Source: Acidimicrobiaceae bacterium (GTDB lineage: Bacteria > Actinomycetota > Acidimicrobiia > Acidimicrobiales > RAAP-2). From it: DNA of 64,000 nucleotides. This document shows, piece after piece, positions 36,260 through 44,633 of this stretch. A program made the translations under genes and the position numbers. The stretch is from NCBI GenBank assembly GCA_027355725.1, contig DAIEHI010000101.1, forward strand, positions 36,553 to 100,552, in the 5' to 3' direction. Numbering within the stretch: the first letter of the stretch is position 1; each line of letters opens with the position of its first letter. The notes beneath the pieces are model-generated. The model worked only from the letters and a program-made list of their open reading frames with translations. It was not told the DNA's origin and ran no database searches.

Positions 36260-38414
36260 AGCGCCGTCGGCTGCTTCTCACGCTTCGAACGTACGCGACT
36301 GGACCACACGCGAGACCCACCACTTGCACGGCCAGCGTTGAACGCGGGTAACTCGTCACTGAACTGACGGAGCGCTCAGATCGAGGACGCACGAGGAGAC
36401 GAAGAGCGGCCGGCACTCTACGCACCATTGCCCAGAGGTGACGCGGATTCTCACGCACGAGCGCGGTGTACATCGCCCCAAGGCCAATCCCGTAGCTATA
36501 GACCTGCTTCATAAAGGCCCCGTACGTGCGTCGATGATGGTGACGTACGAGTGCTGCGGGCTCGAAGGCGAGCGTGCCCCCGCTGAAGAGCAACTTCAAG
36601 AACATCGCTAGGTCCTCACCTCCTCTGGTCGGCGTTCCGACCCCCAGGTCGAGATCGAATCCGCCAATCGAGTTGAACGCCGATCGACGTATGGCTATAT
36701 TGCATCCGGCACCAAATCGACCCGCGTTGTAGGGAAAGAGCACATCGGCGCGATCGTGATCAGACAGTCGAACAGTCGATGCCTGAAACGATTGGCTGAA
36801 CCCGCCATAGAACTCCTCGAACCAGAGTTGGGGTTGTGCATCGAGCTCGGCTGGTAGCACCAGACCCCCAATGGCGTCAATTGAACGGTCGAGGGCGAAA
36901 CGCGCGCCGAGGGCTCGAAGCCACCCTTTGTCTACAACGACGTCATCATCAGTGAAGGCGAAGAAGTCACCACGAGCCACCGCGGCACCGCAATTTCGTG
37001 CCGCCGAGACGCCGGGACGAGACTCTTCAACAATGCGCAATCGTGCATTCTCTCGAAACTCTGGCAGCGGTCTCTTGTTGTTCGCGGCGCGATTGTCGAC
37101 AACGATGACTTCGAAATCTGGATAATCGAGTTGCAAGAGTGACTCGACGACGTCGATCAGTTCCTCAGGGTCCTCACAGATCGTCGGCACAATCACCGAG
37201 GCGCGCGACAGTTCCTCATCACCGACCCCACCAATCCCCGAAGGCACGACCCCTCGAAATCCTTCGGCGACTTCTCGAAGTGTCGATGGCGAGATTTCGC
37301 CAGTCTCACTGACAACCTCACTGAGGCCAACCACCTGTCCTGATCGCTTCACCTCAATCCAGGCTCGCTGACCGGGCTTGAGCCGAAGCGTCGTCTCATC
37401 CCCCCCTGTCTCTGGTGCGATCTCGATCAACTCGATTGGCAGCCAACTTGCGCGCTTCGCGTGCGATAGATCTGTGGCATTCAGTGAGACTTCGGGTGAC
37501 TCGCGCAACTTGCGGCGGCCCCAAAGGAAACCCGCCACGGTGCAGAGACTCCCACTTGCCACTAACCCGATGCGACGTGACATTGCAATGGGCTCGCGCG
37601 TCAATCGTGCGAAGCTTCGTGCGACGTCTCGAGGGAGCGCGCGCAGTAAATGGGCACGCTCGGCCGAGAGCCCTGCATCAGAACCCACCAGTGAAGCAAT
37701 GACTGCCTTGGAGAGCCCTTCAGACCAACAACGGCGCCAGAAATAGTGAAAAGTCAGCCGCGAAGATGGGACTCGATGGTGCACAACGGCACTCCTCGCA
37801 AGCACAAAGTGATCGTCGTGATGCTTGGCGCTGTACCTGATGCACAGTTCGGTCTCCTCGCCCCCCAACGGTGCGTCGCTGATTCGCCCTAATCCCGAAG
37901 AAAAGCCACCTGCGCGCTCGATGACGTACTTTCTCAGCGCCATGTTTGAACCTATTGGGTTTCGTATGCGCGACAGATCCGGCGGTAGGCCGGCATAACT
38001 GCAACCAAGCACCCAGTAGAAAGTCTCTGGGAACCATGAGGGCTCTTCGCCAGGCCATTGTGGGATCGCCCACCCGCCGACGCCGGCGACACGCTGATCC
38101 TCGAAAGGACGAACCAAATTTTCCAACCACTGAGATTCGGCGTAGGCATCGTCGTCGAGAAAGGCGATAATGTCACCCCTCGCGAGCTCAACACCAGCGT
38201 TCCTCGCTCCAGACAGTCCTTTCACGGAATCATTCACCGTGACAATGACCTCGGGGAAGGTTGCGGCGGCGCGCGAGCGAAGTTCCTCGTTGTAATCAAT
38301 GACGAGGAGAACCTCCAGAGGCGCGAGTGACTGGACGAAACAACTCCGCACGGCAGCGACCAAATCGTCCCAACGCTCCATTGAATAGGCGCAGATGACA
38401 ACCGAGACGTTCAT
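36252..38414 (-). CDS. Tandem GT2-GT2 double glycosyltransferase
   Basis: This 720-residue protein has two GT2 domains. Domain 1 (about 1-280) has SVVICAYSMERW, LVIDYNEE, GARNAG and AFLDDDA. Domain 2 (about 405-690) has ASVIVPTICED, VIVVDNRAAN, AARNCG, AFTDDDV and RGGEDLAMF. Both metal-binding acidic motifs are intact, so both halves could be active. A linker domain (about 325-400) precedes domain 2. The linker plus domain 2 aligns well by eye with the single GT2 protein encoded at 30556-31947, so a fusion or duplication is evident. It is the second gene of a minus-strand operon, 4 bp after the 629-aa glycosyltransferase gene. Two successive sugars may be added by one polypeptide. Confidence 0.87.
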   Translation of the reverse strand: MNVSVVICAYSMERWDDLVAAVRSCFVQSLAPLEVLLVIDYNEELRSRAAATFPEVIVTVNDSVKGLSGARNAGVELARGDIIAFLDDDAYAESQWLENLVRPFEDQRVAGVGGWAIPQWPGEEPSWFPETFYWVLGCSYAGLPPDLSRIRNPIGSNMALRKYVIERAGGFSSGLGRISDAPLGGEETELCIRYSAKHHDDHFVLARSAVVHHRVPSSRLTFHYFWRRCWSEGLSKAVIASLVGSDAGLSAERAHLLRALPRDVARSFARLTREPIAMSRRIGLVASGSLCTVAGFLWGRRKLRESPEVSLNATDLSHAKRASWLPIELIEIAPETGGDETTLRLKPGQRAWIEVKRSGQVVGLSEVVSETGEISPSTLREVAEGFRGVVPSGIGGVGDEELSRASVIVPTICEDPEELIDVVESLLQLDYPDFEVIVVDNRAANNKRPLPEFRENARLRIVEESRPGVSAARNCGAAVARGDFFAFTDDDVVVDKGWLRALGARFALDRSIDAIGGLVLPAELDAQPQLWFEEFYGGFSQSFQASTVRLSDHDRADVLFPYNAGRFGAGCNIAIRRSAFNSIGGFDLDLGVGTPTRGGEDLAMFLKLLFSGGTLAFEPAALVRHHHRRTYGAFMKQVYSYGIGLGAMYTALVRENPRHLWAMVRRVPAALRLLVRPRSERSVSSVTSYPRSTLAVQVVGLACGPVAYVRSVRSSRRRYG

Positions 38415-38418
38415 ATGC

Positions 38419-40308
38419 TCACGCTAAGGGACGGGTCTCGTCAGACGTAAATTCCTTGAGGAGTGGTACGGCATTGAGACGCTGGGCCAACTCCGCCCAA
38501 GAATCAGGACTCGGAAATCGTAGTTCAGCAAGACGTAACGCGTGAGCCAATGCAACGTCGATAGCCGCAGGGAAGTTGATGTCCGCGAGAAGTCCACCCA
38601 CGTAGCCAACACCGACGTCGGGCAGGTCTGACGGTGAGAGGACAATTGTGGCGATGCCACATTCAACGGCAATCTGGAAGACGCGAGAGTTGACCAACGG
38701 GTCTGCAATGATCAACGCCGACGATGCTTCACACATGCTCATCATGTCCTCATCCGCAATTCTCTCGTCGAGCAATCGCACATGATTTCCGTGAAAACTG
38801 CCCGCGACCATTTCAGGTACGACTTGACTTGTGTATCGCATGGCTATCTGTAACTCGTACTGTCCAATCCACGAATGGGGAATCGCGTCAAACGCGGAAA
38901 GCAGGGTCGCAAGAATGTCGGTGCTGTCCTTGGGTAAGAACGCAGTAACGCGGTGCGTGGAATGCTGATCGGCTCGACCCTTCAGAGACAGTGATCGATG
39001 GACCTCAACAACCGGACCCGCTGTCGCGAAGGCACTCGTGTATTCACTCGCTTCGAGCGGGTCACCCACTAGGACCAAGTCTGCGCTGGAAATGATGTCC
39101 GCCAAGATGGCCGTGGAGGAATGATCCGACTTGGGCAGGCCCGCCACAGCTACAGCGCACGGCACTCGCTGCGACTTCGCGGCTCGTACGAAGTCGCGAA
39201 TCCAGGCATTGTCAAGTCCCGGCCACGCGTAAGCAAAAGCGACGCGAATGTCAGGACCAAGCCAGTCTTCAAATGCCTGTCTGCGAAGTCGCGCATTCAT
39301 CGGCGCCCGACGGGTCGTCAACATGTCACTGTGCGCTTCGACAAAGGCTGCGCTGAGTGACGGCGAGCGCGTAAGCCCTTCGGCGTAATCCGGATCGGCG
39401 TCGACCTCAATGCGTACCACCGGAGTCGCCCCCGAAAGGGTTCGAGCAATCTCGGACACGATGATTCCAGGAAGTGTCAGTGAGGAGCCAGGGCCGGCGA
39501 CAATCGCGCTCCCCTTGCGCTCGCCCAACTTTTGAACTTCATAGACCGTTTCGTGGCGAGGACCGACACGATGACGATGCAGCCGCTCTTCGACAATGAC
39601 TCGAATGATGCGCAGTCCGTCACGCATCGCACTGAGATTGCTCTTACCATGGATGCGCTTTGCCTCGAAGCACGGGACCTCGGCGGTTCGCAGGCCCGCA
39701 CGGTACGCGCGAATCCCAATGAGAGTCTCAACGCCGAAGCCATCGGTGTCGATACCAATGGCGTCCATCTGATCCGACCAGAAACCTATGTACCCGTAGG
39801 TGGCGTCAACGTACTTCGCGCCGAAGAGCACACGGATGAGCCAGCAAATCCCTCGATCACCCAGACGTCGAAACCACGTGATGTCATTTGACCCGCCGCC
39901 AGGACAGAATCGACACCCCTTCACATAGTCTGCGCCCGACACCAACGCATCACGGAACGCTCCGATGGCCGCGCCGTCCATTGAACCATCGGCGTCTAAT
40001 GCAATGAGAATCCTCCCGGTAGCGGCGTCGAAGCCCGCCTGGAGAGCCGCACCCTTGCCAGGTCGCCTCTGCTCGATGATTCGAACGTCCGCCCTGAGTG
40101 CCCTTGCGACGCGCTCGGTGTCATCGCTGGAACGACCGTCGACGATGATGACCTCGTCCACCCAGCTTGGAATGGTATTGAGGACGTAGGGTAGATTTCC
40201 CGACTCATTAAGCGTAGGGATAATGACCGACACTGTTGGCTCGCCCCGTCCAGGACCACCGTGAGTCGCACCACTTGATTGATTGGGCTTGCGCCAGCGA
40301 TCCGACAT
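38419..40308 (-). CDS. GT2 (DPM1-like) glycosyltransferase with C-terminal GT-B-like domain
   Basis: This 629-residue protein has an N-terminal GT2 domain of the dolichyl-phosphate mannosyltransferase-like type (about 24-245): VSVIIPTLNESGNLPYVL, DEVIIVDGRSSDDT, RRPGKGAALQAGF and ALDADGSM. A 380-residue C-terminal region follows, with a Rossmann-like layout (FAYAWPGLDNAWIRD, SADLVLVGDPLEASEY, VVEVHRSLSL) that resembles a GT-B or glycosyltransferase group 1 fold but lacks a motif I can name with confidence. No C-terminal membrane helix is seen, unlike many DPM1-like proteins. It is followed 4 bp later by the double GT2 gene. Confidence 0.8.
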   Translation of the reverse strand: MSDRWRKPNQSSGATHGGPGRGEPTVSVIIPTLNESGNLPYVLNTIPSWVDEVIIVDGRSSDDTERVARALRADVRIIEQRRPGKGAALQAGFDAATGRILIALDADGSMDGAAIGAFRDALVSGADYVKGCRFCPGGGSNDITWFRRLGDRGICWLIRVLFGAKYVDATYGYIGFWSDQMDAIGIDTDGFGVETLIGIRAYRAGLRTAEVPCFEAKRIHGKSNLSAMRDGLRIIRVIVEERLHRHRVGPRHETVYEVQKLGERKGSAIVAGPGSSLTLPGIIVSEIARTLSGATPVVRIEVDADPDYAEGLTRSPSLSAAFVEAHSDMLTTRRAPMNARLRRQAFEDWLGPDIRVAFAYAWPGLDNAWIRDFVRAAKSQRVPCAVAVAGLPKSDHSSTAILADIISSADLVLVGDPLEASEYTSAFATAGPVVEVHRSLSLKGRADQHSTHRVTAFLPKDSTDILATLLSAFDAIPHSWIGQYELQIAMRYTSQVVPEMVAGSFHGNHVRLLDERIADEDMMSMCEASSALIIADPLVNSRVFQIAVECGIATIVLSPSDLPDVGVGYVGGLLADINFPAAIDVALAHALRLAELRFPSPDSWAELAQRLNAVPLLKEFTSDETRPLA

Positions 40309-40496
40309 GTGCTCGCCAACTCCCCTCGTTGATCACATTATTCATGAGAATTACAGCAAAACCAAGCAAAGTCAACCCGTATCACCAGGTCGATAGACCC
40401 TTTATGCGGGCCCAAGCCAAGCGAGACGACGCCAAACCGTGAAGGTAGGTCCCGTCCGTGATCCTCGCGGGTCTCCAACCAACCTCAGGACACTGG

Positions 40497-41486
40497 CTAT
40501 GCCGGTGCGTACTCCGCAACCCAGTCAACCTGCAAGGACTGAGGTGTCGTTGGACAAGCCCATCCCGCCGCACACCACGTCTGTTGTTGGAGGTCGAGGG
40601 TCATTGGTTGATGTGGGACCTCAGTGCTGGCGTTCACTTCTCCCCATATCTTGCCGTCGACGGTGTACAGCACCGACGTGGGTGTCCAAATCACTCCCCA
40701 GGTGTGCCACTGGGTCATGTCAACCGACACCTGACGCTGCACAAACTGATTCGCTGAAGCGAAATGCAGGGTTGCCGAACTCGACGATGTTTGGCCACCC
40801 GTTTCACTGAAATCGATCTCCGGTGGCCACACGTGGGCGACGGGCCACAAGAGTTCGACTGCGGTCGGGCCCGCGCCGGTGACGCGTGATCGAACGAAGT
40901 ACGCTCCGTAGGTTCGAGCGACACCGCACTGGCACAACCCGCCAGTGACCCACTCATTATTGAACGACGGGTCTTGCCAGGTGTTGAGTGTGAGCAGACC
41001 ATTGTTCACAACCACGTGTGATGGGGAGAATTGACCACCCGCATCTCCGCTCGGTACCCCGCTGTAGGGCACCCAACCACTGGGCAGCGAGTCCCCGGTG
41101 AATCCATTTTGGTAAATCAATCGGAATCCTGCCATTGCGCCACTCGCTGGAGGAGCACGTCCGGAGGGTTGCGCAGCATCAATCCTGCCGACGGGATAGT
41201 GAGCGTAACGCCTGAATCGCAGTGAGGGCTGACGCGACACTGCATCGTTCGTGACTGGAGAAGTCAATACGACATTGCTCGCGAGGGTCGCGACGCTGCG
41301 CGCACTGGGGGGCAGTGCGTGAGCGTCCGCTGAGGACACGTTGCTCGAACTCGCCGACCACGCGATGCCCACGGCGTTCGCTGGAGTGACCGATCTCGCA
41401 TTTCGATGCGAAGAGTTGGCCACGCACAATGCTGTGCTAGCGACGAGAAGAACTGCGACGATGACAAAAATACGGCGTCGCATCAT
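40497..41486 (-). CDS. Exported GH16-like beta-glucanase-fold protein, copy 2
   Basis: This 329-residue protein has an N-terminal signal or anchor (residues 1-25 from ATG 41486, which is preceded by AAGGGA at good spacing), a low-complexity Ser/Ala-rich linker and a GH16-like domain. PPEIDFSETG is the catalytic E-x-D-x-x-E. GLCQCG, TYGAYFVRSRVTG and the C-terminal QVDWVAEYAP match copy 1 at 29396-30286. It lies upstream of the glycosyltransferase operon on the same strand, with 188 bp between it and the 629-aa gene; copy 1 lies on the other side in the opposite orientation. Confidence 0.85.
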   Translation of the reverse strand: MMRRRIFVIVAVLLVASTALCVANSSHRNARSVTPANAVGIAWSASSSNVSSADAHALPPSARSVATLASNVVLTSPVTNDAVSRQPSLRFRRYAHYPVGRIDAAQPSGRAPPASGAMAGFRLIYQNGFTGDSLPSGWVPYSGVPSGDAGGQFSPSHVVVNNGLLTLNTWQDPSFNNEWVTGGLCQCGVARTYGAYFVRSRVTGAGPTAVELLWPVAHVWPPEIDFSETGGQTSSSSATLHFASANQFVQRQVSVDMTQWHTWGVIWTPTSVLYTVDGKIWGEVNASTEVPHQPMTLDLQQQTWCAAGWACPTTPQSLQVDWVAEYAPA

Positions 41487-41754
41487 CGATCGTCCCTTGA
41501 TTGCGGATGTCATCATCCCCCCGACACGACCCAAGACCGTAGCGTCGCCCGACGTAGAGACGACGCGAGCATCGTCAACGGCCACCTAAAAACGTTATCG
41601 TTGCCGTTCGCCGCGAGCGCGCCAACGCCTCTTCGCAAAAATACTGGTCAGCGTGTTCGTGAGCCAATTCACACGATATTTTCATGGAGACGCGTCACCA
41701 GAGGTGGCCGGTATCGCGCATCTCAATGCCCCATCGGTCTCGAACGCGGGCCCT

Positions 41755-42717
41755 CTAGTCTTGGCCACTTTGAAGTCTGGACGCCCACGCATCAGCGACG
41801 ATCGACTCCAATTCGGAACGATGGGGCTGCCACTGCAAGATGTCGCGCGCCATGGCGTTACTCGCTATTGCAGCGGCTGGGTCCCCGGGACGGCGCTCGA
41901 CGTAGCGTACGTCGAGATCCACGCCCGTGACACGCTCCACCGCGTCAACAACTTGTCGATTTGAAGAGCCCACCGCACTTCCAAGATTGAGGGTGATGTC
42001 ACGGTGTTCTGCGAGCGCTTCAATCGCTAAGAGATGGGCGTCAGCGAGGTCGCTCACGTGGATGTAGTCACGAATGCACGTTCCGTCGGGCGTTGGATAG
42101 TCGGTGCCGAATATCTCGAGATGATCACGTTGCCCCGTCGCGACATCGAGGGCCAGGGGTATGAGGTGCGTCTCGGGCCGATGCTGTTCAGGGTGGGCCA
42201 GTGTGCCTCCTGCTGCGTTGAAGTAGCGAAGCGACGCCGTACGAATGCGTCCCAATTTCGCTAGCCACGCCATTCCCTCCTCGACCATTCGCTTGGACTG
42301 ACCGTATGGGCTCAGTGGATCAATCGATCGCGTCTCATCGATTGGCATCTCGATTTGATTCCCGTAGACCGCGCAGGACGAAGAGAAGACAAACCGCTCG
42401 ACACCACTCTGGACAAGAGCCTCAAGGAGCCGAAAGCTCGACGCGACGTTGTTCTGAAAGAACAACTCCGGTTGTTCCATGGATACTCGTGGCTCGATGA
42501 GCCCCGCGAAATGGACACAGGCGTCAAACCTGCCGAGTGACGCGATCAGATCCATGTCACCACAGTCGCCTTCGACAAACGTGGCTCCGGACGGCACATT
42601 CTCAAGTCGTCCCGCAATCAGATTGTCGAGCGCAACAACCTCGTGTCCACTTGACACCATGAGTTCAGCGGTCGTTGAACCAATGAAACCGGCAGCTCCG
42701 GTGACGAGAACCCTCAT
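41755..42717 (-). CDS. galE: UDP-glucose 4-epimerase-like extended SDR (GalE)
   Basis: This 320-residue protein is an extended short-chain dehydrogenase. TGAAGFIGS is the NAD-binding glycine motif, SSSCAVYG carries the catalytic Ser, and YGQSK holds the Tyr and Lys. The YFNAAG and GTCIRDYIHVSDLADAH segments are GalE-like. It would interconvert UDP-glucose and UDP-galactose or a related pair, feeding the neighbouring glycosyltransferases. ATG at 42717 follows AGGAG. It is slightly shorter than typical GalE (about 330-340). Confidence 0.88.
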   Translation of the reverse strand: MRVLVTGAAGFIGSTTAELMVSSGHEVVALDNLIAGRLENVPSGATFVEGDCGDMDLIASLGRFDACVHFAGLIEPRVSMEQPELFFQNNVASSFRLLEALVQSGVERFVFSSSCAVYGNQIEMPIDETRSIDPLSPYGQSKRMVEEGMAWLAKLGRIRTASLRYFNAAGGTLAHPEQHRPETHLIPLALDVATGQRDHLEIFGTDYPTPDGTCIRDYIHVSDLADAHLLAIEALAEHRDITLNLGSAVGSSNRQVVDAVERVTGVDLDVRYVERRPGDPAAAIASNAMARDILQWQPHRSELESIVADAWASRLQSGQD

Positions 42718-43013
42718 AACACTCCTCGATCGCTCGCTGTGACGTGCGCACTCGACACCATCTTCCCGCATCCAAGTGACGGGCCAACGCCAGAAGATCG
42801 GGAGACTGCTTGATTGGCGTAGCGGCTCCTCAGTTCAACGTCCACGACACGAACCTCTCTTGAGTGCGATCATGCTCGAAATCGCATCGTATCGTCGTCG
42901 GTTACTACGCGCAAAGTAGGTCAGTCCAACTCTCAACGATCATCGGCGTCGATCCACCATGACCTTCGACGTGGCAAGATTGAAGTCCACTCTCGCCTTG
43001 AGCCGCTCGATGA

Positions 43014-43478
43014 TCACTGGGACTCAGCGACCCGCTTCAGCGCCGCCAAGGTTTCGGGGATGCCCTCACGAGCGCTCTTCTGGCGATCGGCAATCTGGTT
43101 GGGCGCATCATCTCCGAAGCGCTCTTCGAATCTCTCGATACCCCCGGGCAGAAACTCCCAGGATTCAGTCACGACGGTGCCGGCTTCGGATTCATAGAAC
43201 GTGTACCCCCAGCGTGTCCACGTTCCGCCGACCACGAAAGAGAACTCACGCCCAGGTTCGGCCGCAACGACCTGCGAGCGCGTCTCCCAGGTTCGATCGG
43301 GTGTCACGTTTCGACCAATGAACCAGGCCCCGGTCCGCGGTGTATCACTTTCCTCCCACCAACACTCCTTACAGACGGGGCTCCACTCACCCATTCGCGT
43401 CACATCAGAAATCATGTCGTAGAGCTCATCGGCGCTACGCGAAATTGTTATCGAATCAGAGTACTGAAGGTCTTCCAT
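43014..43478 (-). CDS. SRPBCC-family (polyketide cyclase/START-like) protein
   Basis: This 154-residue protein has the SRPBCC (Bet v 1-like) pattern: SITISRSADELYDMISDVT, RMGEWSPVCKECWW, then an antiparallel sheet and a C-terminal helix. These proteins bind hydrophobic ligands; the function is unknown. The ATG at 43478 was chosen because the upstream 113 codons of the same frame hold no conserved pattern. No partner gene is evident. Confidence 0.8.
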   Translation of the reverse strand: MEDLQYSDSITISRSADELYDMISDVTRMGEWSPVCKECWWEESDTPRTGAWFIGRNVTPDRTWETRSQVVAAEPGREFSFVVGGTWTRWGYTFYESEAGTVVTESWEFLPGGIERFEERFGDDAPNQIADRQKSAREGIPETLAALKRVAESQ

Positions 43479-43680
43479 GGAGACAGTATTCCACCACTTG
43501 ATGCACAACCGACATCCCTTCGCTGTGTGCACCACCCCGATGCACGACGCCGCGCGGCCCTTGCGTGCCAACTTCGCACGATATAACGGCTCCACGATCG
43601 ACGCTTCGTTTGCGACGGGAAATTGCGCAAGCACCGTGTGTCGAATAGTGACGAGAGTCTCACCCGCAAGGAAGTCTGAA

Positions 43681-44469
43681 TTACAGGTCTGGCAAACCGA
43701 AGTCGAGACTGGGGACATCTGTGCCGCCGTCGATCTCGAGCACCTTGCCGGTGATGAATCCGCCCGCGCGAGACGCGAGATACACGACGCCAGCGGCGAT
43801 CTCCTCAGGTTCAGCAATACGGTGCAGAGGCGTCAGGTCCTCCATCATTGACTTGAGTTCGGGTGTCGAAGTCACGATCTCCAGAGCGGACGTCGCCGTT
43901 GACCCAGCGGCAATCGCATTGACCCGGATGCGTGGCGCCAAGTCTTTGGAGATGAGTTCGGTGTAATGGGTCAGCGCGGCCTTGGCCGCGCCGTAGGCGG
44001 CGTAGCCTCGCCCAGCGAGGCGACCCATCACCGACGAGATATTCACGATTGCACCGCCGCCGCCTTCGAGCATGATTGGCACCGCCGCGAGATTAAGGGC
44101 GTGGGCCGTGGCGACGTTGAAGTGAAATGCCTCTTCTAAGTACTCGGGCGTCGTATCGAAAAATGGAAGGGGGATCGCACCCCCGACATTATTGACAACA
44201 ATATCGATGCGTCCGAACTGCTCGCGCGCAGTCGCCGCAAGGGATCTGACTGCGTCCAGGTCATTGAGGTCACCGGTGACCGAGACTGCCCTTCGACCCG
44301 TCGTCGTCACTTGGGCAACAACTGCATCAAGGTCGCTTCGAGTACGTGAGGCAATGACAACATCGGCACCACACTCAGCGAGCGCCAATGCGCTCGCTGC
44401 ACCGATACCTCGACCGGCACCGGTGATGATTGCTACCTTCCCCTCGAGGCGAAATAGATCGAGAATCAT
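43681..44469 (-). CDS. Short-chain dehydrogenase/reductase
   Basis: This 262-residue classical SDR has [11 protein letters not shown] (cofactor glycine motif), [16 protein letters not shown], the catalytic Ser in NISSVMG, and the Tyr-x-x-x-Lys as YGAAK. The product class fits a 3-oxoacyl-ACP reductase or another NAD(P)-dependent alcohol dehydrogenase. ATG 44469 follows GGAGG and is preferred over the start 12 bp upstream. It is separated from the SRPBCC gene by about 200 bp of sequence without a supported gene. Confidence 0.9.
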   Translation of the reverse strand: MILDLFRLEGKVAIITGAGRGIGAASALALAECGADVVIASRTRSDLDAVVAQVTTTGRRAVSVTGDLNDLDAVRSLAATAREQFGRIDIVVNNVGGAIPLPFFDTTPEYLEEAFHFNVATAHALNLAAVPIMLEGGGGAIVNISSVMGRLAGRGYAAYGAAKAALTHYTELISKDLAPRIRVNAIAAGSTATSALEIVTSTPELKSMMEDLTPLHRIAEPEEIAAGVVYLASRAGGFITGKVLEIDGGTDVPSLDFGLPDL

Positions 44470-44633
44470 CGAACCTCCCACTGATCATTAGTGCTACTCA
44501 CATTCGTAGCACTCTCGCGCGATGAAGATCGAGCTGGATCGAAGGGACACAGTCCGGATCGGAACTCAGCCTTGGTTAGTTGTACATGCGCCCGGTACCT
44601 CGAATCAAACCGCCCAACAGGACCGGGGGCTCG

